NCBI RefSeq assembly: GCF_023343835.1
Contig: NC_064437.1
Span: 16,301,501-16,365,500, forward strand
DNA length: 64,000 bases
Direction: 5' to 3'
Source: Lagopus muta
Lineage: Eukaryota; Chordata; Aves; Galliformes; Phasianidae
In this document: positions 63,801-64,000 of the stretch, one piece after another
Layout: every line of letters starts with the position of its first letter
How positions within the stretch are numbered: position 1 is the first letter of the stretch
Notes under the pieces: model-generated
Told to the model about the DNA's origin: nothing
The model's database searches: none
The model's input: the letters and a program-made list of their open reading frames with translations, nothing else
Translations under genes and position numbers: made by a program

Positions 63801-64000
63801 TGTGGTAATTCTTTTGAATGCTCCCTGTTCCTTGTACTTTGAGGAAGTTATGTGTATTGTATCAGTTTTCTTTTTTGTTGTTGTTGTGGTAGATATCTCC
63901 CCCTATCAGTAAATCTATCATCCCCCTATCAGGATGCTTGAAGCTGTGTAGTCTAAGAGTAATAGATTTACCTAAATGAATTGATAGCAGGGATGTTATC

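Noticed and set aside
63700-63912. 70-codon plus-strand ORF at the right edge
   Set aside because: Begins inside an antisense CR1 fragment; not a gene.
1-64000. CRISPR arrays, operons, tRNA/rRNA genes, endogenous retroviruses
   Set aside because: Nothing of the kind was recognised by eye. Repeats seen are simple repeats and two CR1 ends only. A covariance-model and RepeatMasker run would be needed to exclude small or old copies.

Overview
The window is vertebrate nuclear DNA, almost certainly from a bird. It has long AT-rich introns, three CpG islands, genes split into many small GT-AG exons, and two CR1 LINE 3' ends with the typical avian terminal octamer repeats (TTCTATGATTCTGTG-like, near 51670 and 63680). 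The gene pair matches the ARHGAP29-ABCD3 synteny known in vertebrates. Chicken or a close relative is likely, but I cannot prove the species from sequence alone.

Left part (1-13450, minus strand): the 5' end of a RhoGAP-family gene that I assign to ARHGAP29. A noncoding first exon ends at 12920 inside a CpG island. A second exon (11049-10705) carries two tiny uORFs, the start codon at 10966 and the first 87 codons. Everything from 10704 to 1 is the next intron. No further coding exon could be found there, so the gene continues beyond the left edge. This intron holds a second CpG island (about 2430-3020), a candidate alternative promoter.

Middle (about 13450-35830): intergenic DNA between two head-to-head genes. 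It has no protein-coding gene I can support. It does hold one well-formed exon-like block with strong splice signals (27386-27559), a CpG-containing block with a CTCF-like site (about 25130-25400), and simple repeats.

Right part (about 35830-63310, plus strand): a complete ABCD3 (PMP70) gene. I could place all 23 coding exons by reading frame and splice sites. They join without a break into a 660-residue protein, against 659 in human as I recall it. It has intact Walker A, Q-loop, signature, Walker B and H-loop motifs. Intron 1 is 10 kb and contains a perfect DR4 and a near-perfect DR1 nuclear-receptor element. The 3' UTR is followed by several possible polyadenylation signals, and a CR1 fragment lies at the right edge.

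I found no unknown multi-gene system. The interest lies in regulation: alternative promoters and uORFs of the RhoGAP gene, nuclear-receptor sites in ABCD3, and possible unannotated noncoding exons.
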